DNA of 64,000 bases from NCBI GenBank assembly GCA_038087015.1, contig JASBNA010000048.1, positions 186,001 through 250,000 on the forward strand, written 5' to 3'. Made by a program: the position numbers and the translations under genes. Positions within the stretch are counted from its first letter, which is position 1. Each line of letters opens with the position of its first letter. The notes under the pieces were generated by a model, which worked only from the letters and a program-made list of their open reading frames with translations, was not told the origin of the DNA and did not search any database. Positions 1 to 10,255 of this stretch are shown here, in pieces. Origin of the DNA: Cerrena zonata. Taxonomy: Eukaryota > Basidiomycota > Agaricomycetes > Polyporales > Cerrenaceae.

Positions 1-35
1 TCGGAATCAAGACCCGGCAATTCGGAATCAAAACT

Positions 36-160
36 AACAAAACATCACCTGAGTCAGAATGACAAAACATCATCTGAGTCAGAGTGACAAGACATTATCT
101 GAGTCAGAATGACAAAACATCATCTGAGTCAGAGTGACAAGACATTACCTGAGTCAGAGT
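36..160 (+). repeat. 25-bp tandem array in 5' LTR (5 units)
   Basis: Five head-to-tail 25-bp units of the form (g/a)acaaaacatca.ctgagtcaga.t lie in the U3 part of the LTR. The 3' LTR has only three units (15719-15793). Each unit contains CTGAGTCAG, a palindrome around the AP-1-like core TGAGTCA, so the array may work as an upstream activating sequence. That role is inference. Confidence 0.85.
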
Positions 161-311
161 GATGTGTTTAAGGTTCATCATATCAAAGTATCAGGGACAA
201 ACAAGACAATAATATCAAAGACAGTATAGGAATACAAGGTTACCATGACAATATTTATCTGAAACATGTTTCAAGTCTGAAACATAGTTACCAAAAACTT
301 TAACTTTATTC

Positions 312-319
312 TATATAAG
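312..319 (+). promoter_or_regulatory. LTR TATA box
   Basis: TATATAAG stands in the 5' LTR and is conserved in the 3' LTR at 15945-15952. A second TATA-like stretch (CATAAATAGAGC, about 404-415) lies about 90 bp downstream. Either could position the start of the genomic RNA. Confidence 0.55.
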
Positions 320-920
320 TACATCTTTGTATTTTTACTTAGCAACAAGTGGAGTAGACACTTGTCACAACCTGATTGGCTAGAGAAAGGAGGCTTCCAA
401 AAAGCATAAATAGAGCCCCTCTCTTCCCTCTAAAAAAAAGAAGGTTGGAAGCAGTTTCCAAGCAAGCCTCTGAACTCCAGTATTTTTCCTGTATTTACCT
501 TTAGATTAAAGTAATCTAAAAGTGACTCACTAGAGCCTGTCTAGTAGTCTTCCCCTCTCAGTTATAAGTCAGTAAACTAGAGACAAAGTGTCTCTCTTGT
601 TTGTCAGTCATATTGTTCAGCGTTTAAGAGTCATATCCTGCTTTAAGTGGACATAAGTTTGTTCAGTTAAAGTCTTTATCCTTAGCTTTTATATTCCAGT
701 CTCTTTCCTAGTCCTAAACCCTTAAACTCTCCTATATTCTCCCTACTCTACCTACCCTATCTACTCTTTCACAACACACAAGTGGGCAAGTAGATAAAAA
801 CAATCCCAACTCAACGAACAACAGGGAATATTCGGTGTAACGTCTCACCCAAGATTTCTCTGCGAGGAAAGTTCGTATTTAGTCCTATATAGACTAATCA
901 CTTTCTGAGACCGACATCAG

Positions 921-938
921 TGGAGCCCACCGCGAGGG
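921..938 (+). other. Candidate tRNA primer-binding site
   Basis: TGGAGCCCACCGCGAGGG starts one base after the LTR's terminal CA and begins with TGG, complementary to a tRNA CCA 3' end. Position and start fit a minus-strand primer site. I cannot name the tRNA from sequence alone. Confidence 0.6.
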
Positions 939-974
939 ATTGGTTATCTACTTTAATTGTTGTGTTTCCTTTAT

Positions 975-3900
975 ATGACAGATTCAGATACAACCTCTAC
1001 TGTGTCTAGTCTCACAAATACTCCAGTAATACTTAACTCAATATCTAACTCTCCTCAACCTTATCTCCTTAACCCTTCAAGTAACATATCATCTACCTCT
1101 ACCACTCCTACTCAATCAACCTACTCACTTAAATCAAGTACTACAGCAACACCTACTAATAGCAGAAGATCAAGTAGCACTATGACAGCAATCAATCAAA
1201 CAGGAGTTCATCACTTACCTGTTCCTGGGACCAAGAGTGCCCCCAAAAAGTTCAAAGGAAAATTCTCTCAAGTCAAACTCTTCATCAAACATTACGAGAA
1301 GCTATGTGCTCAGAAGTTAGTTACTGATGAGGAAGAAAAAATTCAAAATATAACTCAGTACTGCTCTAGAAGTGTACGTGAGTTCATGGAAGGTTTACCA
1401 AGCTATTCTGGTAAGAATTGGGAAGTCTTTGTTCAAGATCTTCTAGAATACTTTGACGCCGAAAGATATACTAAGCGCTACAAACGTGGAGATCTAGAAG
1501 CGTATTGTAAGCGTATGAGACACAAGAAGTCAACAATGCGAATGCCACATTGGAAATCCTATAACAGGAAATTTATTCGTATTGCAGGATGGCTTGAGTC
1601 TCATAAGAAAATATCTGAGGATGAAAAAGATTTATATTTCTGGAAAGGTATACCTCAGGATTTCAGAGACAAGCTAGAAGCTCGTCTATTGGCTATATAT
1701 CCTGACCATGACCTAGAAAACCCATTCAAGACAGATAGTGTCTGCAAGGTAGCCAAGTCCCTTCTTCAGCGTAATCGGTTTGACAATGAGCGCACCTTAT
1801 CGGAGGATGAAACTGACTATGATAGCGATTCAGAGTCAGATGATGAAGAGGATGAGGATAACTCTGATTCTGATTGGGACACTGATCATGAGTCTGTCAA
1901 GAAACATAAATCTCGTCTAACTTCTAGGGATTCAAAGAAAGTCCGTTTCAAGCCCAGACTGAAAGAACACAAGGAAGTAGTCAAGTCTGAACCTAAAGCA
2001 ACAGAAAATAAAATTTCTGAGGACAAATCCAAGTCAAAGGAGGTAGAAGACTTAATTGATCAAATGAATCGTTTGTCTATTCATGATCAAAGCTACTCAT
2101 CACTGTATTATAGAGCATATAGTTTGGATCCCATGGTAGCCGATATCATGATGAAGCCTGTTGAACGTCAGCAAATAGCTCAGAGAGTATCAAGTCAAGC
2201 AGCCAATCGTGCAGCACCTGCTGCCAGCCCAGGTCCACCTCTATCTTTTAACCGTTCGCCTCCTCCACATTTAAAACCTGGAAATAATGCTTTCCAGCAA
2301 GCTCCTCTCAATCCAGAGGATCGCAGATGTTTTGGATGTGGAGGGACAGGACATACTATGTTCTTCTGTTCTAAGATAAGTGATCTGGTCACTAAAGGTA
2401 TTATCACTAAAGATAGTACAGGCAAATATATTATGGCTGATGGAACTTTTATTCGAAGAGCTACATTTGATGAACCTTTAATAGCTGCCATCGAAAGACT
2501 TCGACCCATTCAGAATCACTATATTTCAATAAGTCCAGCAAGAGTAGAGGATTATGAATCAGATTCCAGTGATTCAGAAGATGAAGACTCAGAGGAAAAT
2601 GTTTTTGTAGCTACACGTTCTTCAGCGAAGAACAATCAATTCAGAAAAACCACCTCTGAAAAAGTTTTCAACCCTTCTAGGAAAAAGCATGAAGAATCTC
2701 ATCCCAGGTTTGGAGATAAAAAGAAGACAGACAAGAAGGTTCAACCAGAAGAAATACTTCCAGTACCTACTAACCCTGTCCCAATTTCTGTGGATGACAC
2801 AATATTTAATCCTCAAGATGATGATGCTTTAATGGAAGATACTAGTGAAACTATTAAGCAAAAAGACCTTTCAGTGGTAGCAAAAAGGATCCCAAAACAG
2901 TCTGAAGTACAATCTCAGGTAGACCAGAGAAATGTTCTGAGTAGGATTTTAAATCAGCCAGTTACCCTAGCCATAGGAGAAGTGTTTGGGATTTCAAAAG
3001 AAATGACCTCAAATCTGAGAGAAGTTCTTAAACCCAAACCACCTTCAAAATTGATCTCAAACATACCTGAAATCCCAAAGGTTAATCTAGGTCAAGTAAA
3101 TCAGCCAATAGTTGCTGCAGCCATGGTATACAGAGCAAAAGAAACACTCATTAAATTGAAGATGGAATGTGAAGGTATGCCTATCACAGCAATTATAGAT
3201 ACAGGATCTCAACTAAACATTGCTCATAAAAATGTATGGAAAGAAGTCCTTTCAAGACCCTTGGATACCCAAAGCACAGTCAATATGAATGATGCTAATG
3301 GGGGAGCAAGTAAACTTAAGGGATTAGTTCCCAATGTACCTTTAATTTGTGGGGGAGTAAAGACCTTTGCAAGTTTGTATATTGGAGAGAAAGTACCTTT
3401 TGATTTATTATTAGGAAGACCCTGGCAAAGGGGAAATTTTGTTTCTATAGATGAAAGAGCTGATGGAACCTACCTCATATTCAAGGATCAAGAACTAAAT
3501 CCAAGGCATGAAATACTGGTCACCCCTGATGAACATTTAGTTGAGGATCCTAATATTGCAGACTTCTTACAGAAAGCTCGCAGTAATAGGTTCTATGCTC
3601 ACTCATATTTCATTGAGGAAGAACCAGAGGAAAATACATTGATAGAGACAACAGCATTTATTGAGGAAATACCTATCGAAAATACCGAAGAAATTCCCTC
3701 CATAATTCCAGAAAAGCGTAGTATAACACCGCCAGAAAATCCTCGACCTTCAACAAGATTAAGGACAGATGACTTAGGACGTGAAGAAATTGAGTTAGCA
3801 AGCAAATCTGAGAATCAGCAAGACGATGACTTACCTCCAGGACTAGAGTGGCCTACTACAAGTTTAGGTGTAGAACGTTTGAACCAATTGTGGTCCAGTA

Positions 3901-4814
3901 CAGAGGGAAACGTACCAAATAATAAAACCTGTGAAGAAGACTTAATACAAACCCGAGGGACCGAAGAAAGTACAGTATTTGACAAGCAGACCTTCAGTCC
4001 ATTAAAAAAGTTGAAGTTAGTGCAGGTACTTACAAAAACGAGTACATCAAAGTGGAGGGAGAAAATAAAATGGAAAGGGGACGAACCCCATCACCAGCGA
4101 GCGGTATCTAAATCCAAACGAAAACATAGTCCAGCAAGACTATTGGTGAAGGCCGTCGAGAATACCAGAATAAATCGATTTTGGGGCCTATTGAAACAGC
4201 TCCGCAGTTCTGACGACAATACAAGTGGATCTACACACAATATATCAAATGATAGGCACGTACCGAATAATGATGAGAACACACAAGACTCCGATGACTT
4301 ACCGGACATCTCAAACCAAGAAATCGAAAGTTCTAAAGGAAACAAAGTTGAGGAACAAAAAGCCCGACCAGAAGAACAAGAAAATGAATCGGGAAGATTA
4401 AGTTTCGAAGTTGATGCAGTTGGTGTTGATACGGGCAAAGGAAAAGCTGCGGGACCTAGTCAGATGTCTGAATTGATAAACTGCGGGAAGAAAGAAGCAG
4501 TAACAATAAGAGAAACGTCAGTGGGTAATGAGGAAAACGTCATAGAAAGCTTAACTACTCACCGAAAAGAGTATCGAATGGACAAAGTTCTCGGACAGCA
4601 GAGACCAGACGAAGTCATAGAACCACAAGATGATCAAGACGTAGCAAGATACCCCCTATTGGCAGAGAAAACATTACCAGCCAAGTTGAAAACCGAGAAC
4701 CAGAACACGTCAGAACAAGAGCAAGTGACGTCGATAGACTCATCACAAGACAGCGAGGGAGTTATTGAACAAGTACGCCAGACGCTCGAAGAGTTTAGCA
4801 TCCTAGAGGAATAG
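975..4814 (+). CDS. gag-pro: Gag-protease polyprotein
   Basis: This 1279-aa product is the structural and processing part of the retrotransposon. The first ATG in the frame is at 975; the frame opens slightly earlier at a TTG. The N-terminal ~75 residues are Ser/Thr rich. Residues ~80-260 look like a retrotransposon Gag domain, followed by an acidic Ser/Asp stretch. A CCHC zinc knuckle has Cys452, Cys455, His460 and Cys465. The aspartic protease has the catalytic DTGS at 742-745 and the second-strand LLLGRPW at 811-817. The last ~420 residues are polar and low in hydrophobics, with no recognised domain. The frame ends with a TAG and pol does not follow; it lies 6.7 kb downstream. That is unlike ordinary Ty3 elements, where pol overlaps or is fused. 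Confidence 0.93.
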   Translation: MTDSDTTSTVSSLTNTPVILNSISNSPQPYLLNPSSNISSTSTTPTQSTYSLKSSTTATPTNSRRSSSTMTAINQTGVHHLPVPGTKSAPKKFKGKFSQVKLFIKHYEKLCAQKLVTDEEEKIQNITQYCSRSVREFMEGLPSYSGKNWEVFVQDLLEYFDAERYTKRYKRGDLEAYCKRMRHKKSTMRMPHWKSYNRKFIRIAGWLESHKKISEDEKDLYFWKGIPQDFRDKLEARLLAIYPDHDLENPFKTDSVCKVAKSLLQRNRFDNERTLSEDETDYDSDSESDDEEDEDNSDSDWDTDHESVKKHKSRLTSRDSKKVRFKPRLKEHKEVVKSEPKATENKISEDKSKSKEVEDLIDQMNRLSIHDQSYSSLYYRAYSLDPMVADIMMKPVERQQIAQRVSSQAANRAAPAASPGPPLSFNRSPPPHLKPGNNAFQQAPLNPEDRRCFGCGGTGHTMFFCSKISDLVTKGIITKDSTGKYIMADGTFIRRATFDEPLIAAIERLRPIQNHYISISPARVEDYESDSSDSEDEDSEENVFVATRSSAKNNQFRKTTSEKVFNPSRKKHEESHPRFGDKKKTDKKVQPEEILPVPTNPVPISVDDTIFNPQDDDALMEDTSETIKQKDLSVVAKRIPKQSEVQSQVDQRNVLSRILNQPVTLAIGEVFGISKEMTSNLREVLKPKPPSKLISNIPEIPKVNLGQVNQPIVAAAMVYRAKETLIKLKMECEGMPITAIIDTGSQLNIAHKNVWKEVLSRPLDTQSTVNMNDANGGASKLKGLVPNVPLICGGVKTFASLYIGEKVPFDLLLGRPWQRGNFVSIDERADGTYLIFKDQELNPRHEILVTPDEHLVEDPNIADFLQKARSNRFYAHSYFIEEEPEENTLIETTAFIEEIPIENTEEIPSIIPEKRSITPPENPRPSTRLRTDDLGREEIELASKSENQQDDDLPPGLEWPTTSLGVERLNQLWSSTEGNVPNNKTCEEDLIQTRGTEESTVFDKQTFSPLKKLKLVQVLTKTSTSKWREKIKWKGDEPHHQRAVSKSKRKHSPARLLVKAVENTRINRFWGLLKQLRSSDDNTSGSTHNISNDRHVPNNDENTQDSDDLPDISNQEIESSKGNKVEEQKARPEEQENESGRLSFEVDAVGVDTGKGKAAGPSQMSELINCGKKEAVTIRETSVGNEENVIESLTTHRKEYRMDKVLGQQRPDEVIEPQDDQDVARYPLLAEKTLPAKLKTENQNTSEQEQVTSIDSSQDSEGVIEQVRQTLEEFSILEE

Positions 4815-4832
4815 CAACTACAGGGGAATCAG

Positions 4833-4839
4833 TATAAAA
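4833..4839 (+). promoter_or_regulatory. TATA box of internal accessory gene
   Basis: TATAAAA lies about 110 bp upstream of the ATG at 4950 and just past the gag-pro stop. It suggests an internal promoter separate from the LTR. Only 135 bp separate the two reading frames. Confidence 0.5.
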
Positions 4840-4949
4840 GGGAGAGGGAAAAGTCAGTACAGAAACCAGAACCACAGCGCAATTGTCTAACCTACCCTTC
4901 AAATCACTCACCACACTTTAACTATAAACCTCTATCGCTATATAGCAAT

Positions 4950-7051
4950 ATGGTCGGTATGTCTCCACGTAAAGAATACTCACCTGATGTCATGGTCTTC
5001 GACGACGGAAGGATTGACATCAACCGTGTCTTCTTCGTCGACGAAGTCTTCGCTCGTGTCCAGGACTCGAAGTCCTTCGAGGCCTTAGCTCCTATAGGCG
5101 AAATATCACTCGGTATGAGTGATGTCGAGTTCGTCCAAGAAGTTATAGGCGAATTGGACCAGTCTCGTCGAGAAGACCCAAAGTTCCTAGTCAACATTAG
5201 TACACGGAAGATACTGAAGATCAAATTACCTCGAAGTGTACCCGAAGGTACTATGAACTTCATTACGAACGAGGCCACCGTCGCAACCTTCTTCCCGGGA
5301 GTCGATCGAGTACCGAACGTGGGCCTTTACCAGGCTACGATCCAGCTCATCCCTCGGCAAGATAAGTTCGCGTGGGAGGGATGTCAGATGTTGATGAGGG
5401 AAGATATGTACGAGGGAAGCGATGAGGAGGTCGACAGTGAGAAGGCAAGTACGAAGGTAATTAGAAAAACAAAGTCTAACGTTCTTATCAAATTCACTCA
5501 CCGAGATCGACAGGCTTCCGATCCGGGCGATCACGATCGACGGGACGGAGTTCAGGAACCGCAGATCTCGGGATCTTCAGAAGCTTCTGACTCCACTTCG
5601 AGCATGCCGATCACACCACGTGGATCTGAAAGCCCGAAACCGCCGGGTATGCTAGTGGATGACGCAATCGACAGCAACCGCAGGACATCTGGTGACAATA
5701 ACGGAAGTGAGTATGATGCCGATACCGAATCCCTCCCCGAGTATGAGTTTGCTGATCATCATCTTATATGGTCTACAGATCCAAACCATAATCCCTCGGT
5801 CGAACAACTCGAAAACGGATCGAAGAAAGGTGCGGTACGTCCTGACGACGTACACATTATTGAAGAATTATTAGGTCTAGGACAATATTCTTCTCCTACT
5901 ACTCTGTTCGCTTCGGGGATCCCTCACCCGAATCCCTTCCTTGTTCATGACAGGGAAACTTTCCATTCGGTCGATTGTCCCTTGTTACCCTTCAAGAAAT
6001 CTCACCAGGTTATTCCTCGTCCTCCTACACCACACCCCACGCCTGCGTGTAAAGGATGTAACCCTGACCGTAAGTCGATCTATTTTTACTTCCCTCAGTT
6101 AATTGACGTCGATGTGGGAATGTTACAGACAGTAGTATTCCAAATGGGACCTCTCAAACTGATAAGATATTAGATTCTATCATGGAGGATCTCAAGAACC
6201 TCTCAGTCGAAAACACGAAGAACTCTACTACACAAGATACCGCTGATCGACTTGCTACCAACGTAGAGTTCGATCCTGACCTTAGGAACTCGAACAAGTC
6301 GCGTCGACTTCAGCCAGGACCGCTATATGTAGTCCCAGGGAGTCCTAGTAAGCATTCTGTCTACCAGAATCAAACGATATCGACTGATCAATTTATTATG
6401 CTGTCTCTCTTTAATATCCCAGCCTCAAATCCTGACAAACGAGACGCACGACTAGTCAAAACTCCAGAAGACTTATTACCTCCCGATATCGGCGTCGCCT
6501 TTCGAATCTTTATCGACAATAACCGGGACATACGGCTAGAGGATTATACCCTCTGGCTACGATTTGTTCACGTATTCCTCTTCAAGGTCGCTATCGAAAT
6601 CTGTAACCAGGAAGGACGCATTTCTTACTTGGAAAAGAACACAACATTCTGGGCAATGTGGAAGGAATGTCCGAGGATGCTCAAATATGTCAACCCCGTC
6701 GAATGTGATTCTCCATTCGATCTGGTCCACAACGTCTATCTTTTCCCTTCGGAGCGAAGAAGCATTCAACAATGTCTTGACTTCATCGATTCTATCGACG
6801 ATCTGGACTGTGATAGCGACCTAGGAATCGCCTACCTCGTCTTAAACCATCTGTTGAATTATCGTCCCAGTCCATCTAAAGCTGCCGGCCTTAACGATCG
6901 ACGACTTAATGGTGAATTCGGTCATCCCGGGGAGTATCCACCCCCTCCTGGATTCAGTGAGTCCCCACCACTTTCCCCTCGTTCCGATTGTTCCACCGAA
7001 CCTTTTGTGTTGGACGACGACGATCTAACAGAGTTTCCAGACTCGTATTGA
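4950..7051 (+). CDS. Accessory protein of the retrotransposon, 680 aa, one intron, function unknown
   Basis: Two apparently separate ORFs (4950-6173 and 6182-7051) become one frame when a 59-nt intron (6070-6128) is removed. It has a GTAAGT donor, a TTAATTGAC branch-like site and a TTACAG acceptor. The exons (1120 and 923 nt) give 680 aa. Residues 1-150 are compact and mixed, about 160-260 acidic and Ser rich, and a PACKGCNPD stretch lies at the splice junction. The C-terminal part (~430-600) holds a hydrophobic, probably helical region, and the end is Pro rich and acidic. I do not recognise a family; it is neither an env-like glycoprotein (no signal peptide or membrane anchor seen) nor part of pol. 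A TATA box lies 110 bp upstream. A sense intron would be lost from any spliced genomic RNA that was reverse-transcribed, so its presence implies a separate transcript or recent acquisition. Confidence 0.75.
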
Positions 7052-8811
7052 GGGTCGCAAAAGTTTATTCATATCGACCCCACCCTCGATACCAACGTCC
7101 TTGGTGGAAACGACTTTATTCAAGTATTATTCGCAAACCTATTTTCTCGGCGATCCTTATTTCTATTCTAGCCAATTTCCGCGATATTTCTTCGGCCATC
7201 ACACCAGCATTCTCCTTTATTTCATCGTTCACAAATTCTTCCATGCCTCAATCCACATCCCTCGTACCTTCGAACGACCTCAAAATCTTCGTCCTCCCTT
7301 GGGTAATCCCTCATGAAATAGTCCGTACTCTCGTCAATTCACACCCTTATCCTATGGACAATCTCACCGTTTCAACTCTTGGCTAAAGTCTCGCGTGACT
7401 TTGATCCAATGAATACAACACAGAATAAACAATTTTATTCGTGTTTAATTCAACTTTTTTCGTTTCTTCTTTCTAACAGCATCACCATAGTACATACCAA
7501 AGAGGACATATTTTATGACCGATGTGGAATGGAACCTTCGACTCCCGACTCACATTTTTCCATCCAATTTCGTTCCCTCGAAGTATTGGATCGTTTCTTT
7601 CGTATTCTTTCTGTTTTGTTTTGTTTTTCGCTTTATTTCCTTTGACGATCTCGACTATGAATTAATTTGACTTAAAGACAATCTTTCTTCGTCTCTCAAC
7701 CTGTTTTTACTTTTGTTCTTTTCTTTCTTTCCGTGCTTTTTATGTTTCTCAACTTATGACTTATATTCGACATTTTTTTAGACCTTCTTTGCATATTTTT
7801 CTATTTGATTGGACTTTGTTCTATGCTTACGACGTAGTATCGATAGTTTGATGCACACGTGGACTTTATTCAGTGAATAGACACTTCATTTTGGTTGTAA
7901 CATCGACTCAGAAAAATGAGTGACTTACCAACCAAACTAAAATACAAGATCGAAAACGAAAAAGCGATATCGGTTGTAGACATGTTTGACGATTTTCTTT
8001 TATTTCCTCGCTTTTCTTTTCTTTCTTTTCTCTTATGACGTTCATACTTGTATGTTCATATTTTATTTCGTGTGCATTTTATTTACTGCACTACTGATTG
8101 GCCCATCGCGTAACACGAGATCGAATCCCTTCAATCCCTTTATTTTAGGACTACTAGACCAACGACCAGGTCTATTGACAAGACCTTTAGTTCGAATCCG
8201 GGAAGTCGTATTACTTTTCTCTAAAAGTACGACCTCTGTTAGTTGTCGGTTCGAATACTCGACGGCACAGTTTGTTTTGTCATAATTCTCAAAAAGTCGG
8301 ACCGCACTTCGGGTTATTTAGACCGTCAGTTCAAATCCCCCAAGTGACTTTTGTTTAAATTTACCCACAGTTTCGGAAGCTTTTGCGGAAAACTCCGAAC
8401 GTCAAAGTTGAGTTTGACTCGAGTCAAGGACACGTTCCATCGCGTGTCATCTGTAACACGTCATCGAGCGTTAAATTTGCAGCATCAGTCCGCCGACGTG
8501 GCAGTTCGAATCCTTGACAGAGCAAAACATTGCTTTTAACCTAGTGGCAGGATCGAGACCAGGATGTTACGATATTCGCTGGTTAATACAAAATACAATC
8601 GCGGTTGGTAATTACGAATCCATAGGGCTATTTCAAAACCCCCGACAATACAAGATATAATCAAGAAATAAACGTCCAGAAAATGGTAGCGATAAAGTCC
8701 AATTTAACAAAAAGTCGGTAACGAGAAAATATGACAAGATGAAGATTTCGTGAGAGCAAGAAAGAGGTCGAGAGTAAAACATCAAGAAAAGCAATGACAG
8801 GTATTGCAAAG
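7052..8811. other. Accessory-region spacer with tRNA B-box-like motifs
   Basis: These 1.76 kb lie between the 3' ends of the converging sense gene and the first antisense gene. The + strand is pyrimidine rich around 7400-8080. ORFs here are short and in T-rich low-complexity sequence, and I do not accept any. Between 8119 and 8515 five motifs resemble the tRNA B box (GTTCGAATCC type) at about 8121, 8191, 8251, 8331 and 8505. Confidence 0.5.
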
Positions 8812-9644
8812 TCAATCAAAAAGTAACTCGTGCCTAAATACAAAGAATCCTCGTCAAGAAATGGTTATAACAATGTCAAAAATTACGTACCCCTTCAGGA
8901 ATGTTGGCCGCAGCCTCCGCAGGTATTTCGATGATATAAAAGAAAGCTGCATACAACTGACAATATATCAGCAAATTATTTACAAAATAAATCGAAGAGA
9001 GAACATACCTCTGGATAGGTAATGGGATCGATAAAAATGACAATTCGACTGGGAGTACAACGCAGACGCATTAGATTGGCTTGAATAATGCGGTAGGTTC
9101 GACTCCATTTGGTCAGATCGTCATCCACGTTTTGGACAACTTTGGCCCGGGCTTCAATATTGTCGATAGACATGTACGACCAATACTGAATATTTCCAAG
9201 CGTATACAGTAAAGGAGGACAGCGAGTTTTGTCAACGTAGTTGTTAAGCACATCCAAAAAGATAATTTGGAGTGCTTTTTCGAATACACCCAGGATGACA
9301 AATTCGACAAAGTCTGAAGTCGCGAAGTGAACCCCAACAATCCAACCCCTGAGAGAGTAGAGGGATGGTTCCCTAATGAATTCAGGATCAGGAACACCTG
9401 CTATACGCAACCAAATTCTATCGTTAAATCCAATGAACGGATGATCCACGAAGGGACGGAAAAGACCAATGCGATGAGGGAATTGAAGCGGATTCTTGCT
9501 ACGATACATAAATTCCCCCTCGATTATGATCCCTGGGACCTGATCTAAATTGTCAGAAGAATATTCGAGGTTTGGTACTTCGGGAGGAGGTTCGGGATAA
9601 TAGTGCGCGAGACCAGAGGCCTGAAGAAGTCGGTGCCCTAACAT
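8812..9644 (-). CDS. Antisense accessory protein A, 237 aa, three exons
   Basis: The gene runs against the retrotransposon. Exons are 9644-9009, 8946-8891 and 8833-8812. The introns (62 and 57 nt) have GTATGT...GCAG and GTACGT...TTAG borders, in phases 0 and 2. The ATG at 9644 was chosen because the frame further upstream has no ATG before a stop at 9702-9704; an extra 5' exon reaching 9856 is possible. The protein shows no signal peptide or known domain. Motifs shared with the paralog at 10256-11081 include GVF..(R/A)LQI and an A.....VD..(L/M)..WSR stretch near the C-terminus. The pair clearly arose by duplication. Function is unknown. Identical exon architecture in two diverged copies argues for real, selected genes rather than chance ORFs. 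Confidence 0.72.
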
Positions 9645-10255
9645 TATAGAAGATGGGAGTCGAATGACAAGAAGAAACAAGTTGTCGACAGCCAAGTCAC
9701 ACTATATATTAGAACAAGAAGACTCACTGGTAAGCGGGATCTTGATCGGACGGGTTGTCGTAATCCGCTTGCGAACAAAGAAGGACCGGATATTCGGCCA
9801 GAAAACCCCATCCTATTTCCGACATAAATCAAATTCGAGGCACCAGATGCTTGCAAGCCAATAGGTATCAGTCAGAACAAGAAATACGTTCACTGCCAAG
9901 ACCATAAAAAGTGTTATCCTATGTTCATCGATATGTTCTAAAATTAACTTGACATCGTGGATTAAAGTTAAAGCTATTTCTATCCTCGGAGAACAAGTCT
10001 AATTACAACAAAAAAAAAACTCTTTTTGCATCACACAGCAATTCAGAAATAGTGCATGCCTTGCAGTTTCTGAACAAAAGACAGAAAATCTCATAGCAAC
10101 ACCATATAAATTGAAGTCCGCTCAGAAAGCAAAAAGATTGGTACAAGTACAATCGATCCAAGAAACCTAACGGGATGTTTGACCCTTGTATACTGTTACA
10201 AACTGGGATACAGGTAAACTTTGGGAGCCCAAGAAAAACCAGCAATAGCAGGCAA
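9645..10255. other. Spacer between the two antisense genes
   Basis: This should hold the promoter of antisense gene A and the 3' flank of gene B. A frame at 9856-9735 on the minus strand could be an additional 5' exon of gene A, but the implied intron (26 nt, 9734-9702 region) is too short to trust. No other feature is seen; an A9 run lies at about 10011-10019. Confidence 0.4.

Larger units (their letters stand above)
1..919 (+). repeat. 5' LTR (5' end outside window)
   Basis: Bases 1-918 align to 15684-16547 in the same orientation. If the 3' LTR starts at the TGTTTC at 15659, about 25 bases are missing at the window edge. The repeat ends in CA at 918-919, directly before a primer-binding-like site. 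It holds a 25-bp tandem array (36-160) and a TATATAAG box (312-319). Confidence 0.9.

Noticed and set aside
36..160. 25-bp repeats considered as a CRISPR-like array
   Set aside because: Units are head-to-tail without spacers, lie inside an LTR and the genome is eukaryotic.
2195..2509. Reverse-strand ORFs across gag-pro
   Set aside because: Shadows of the strongly supported sense frame with its zinc knuckle.
8181..8260. True tRNA genes at the B-box-like motifs
   Set aside because: No cloverleaf with paired acceptor, anticodon and T stems could be drawn.
7986..8285. 99-codon ORF in the retrotransposon spacer
   Set aside because: Phe/Leu/Ser-rich translation of a pyrimidine-rich tract, with no ATG context or splice support.
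9702..9856. Additional first exon of antisense gene A
   Set aside because: The implied intron would be only 26 nt; the paralog at 10256-11081 has no counterpart exon.
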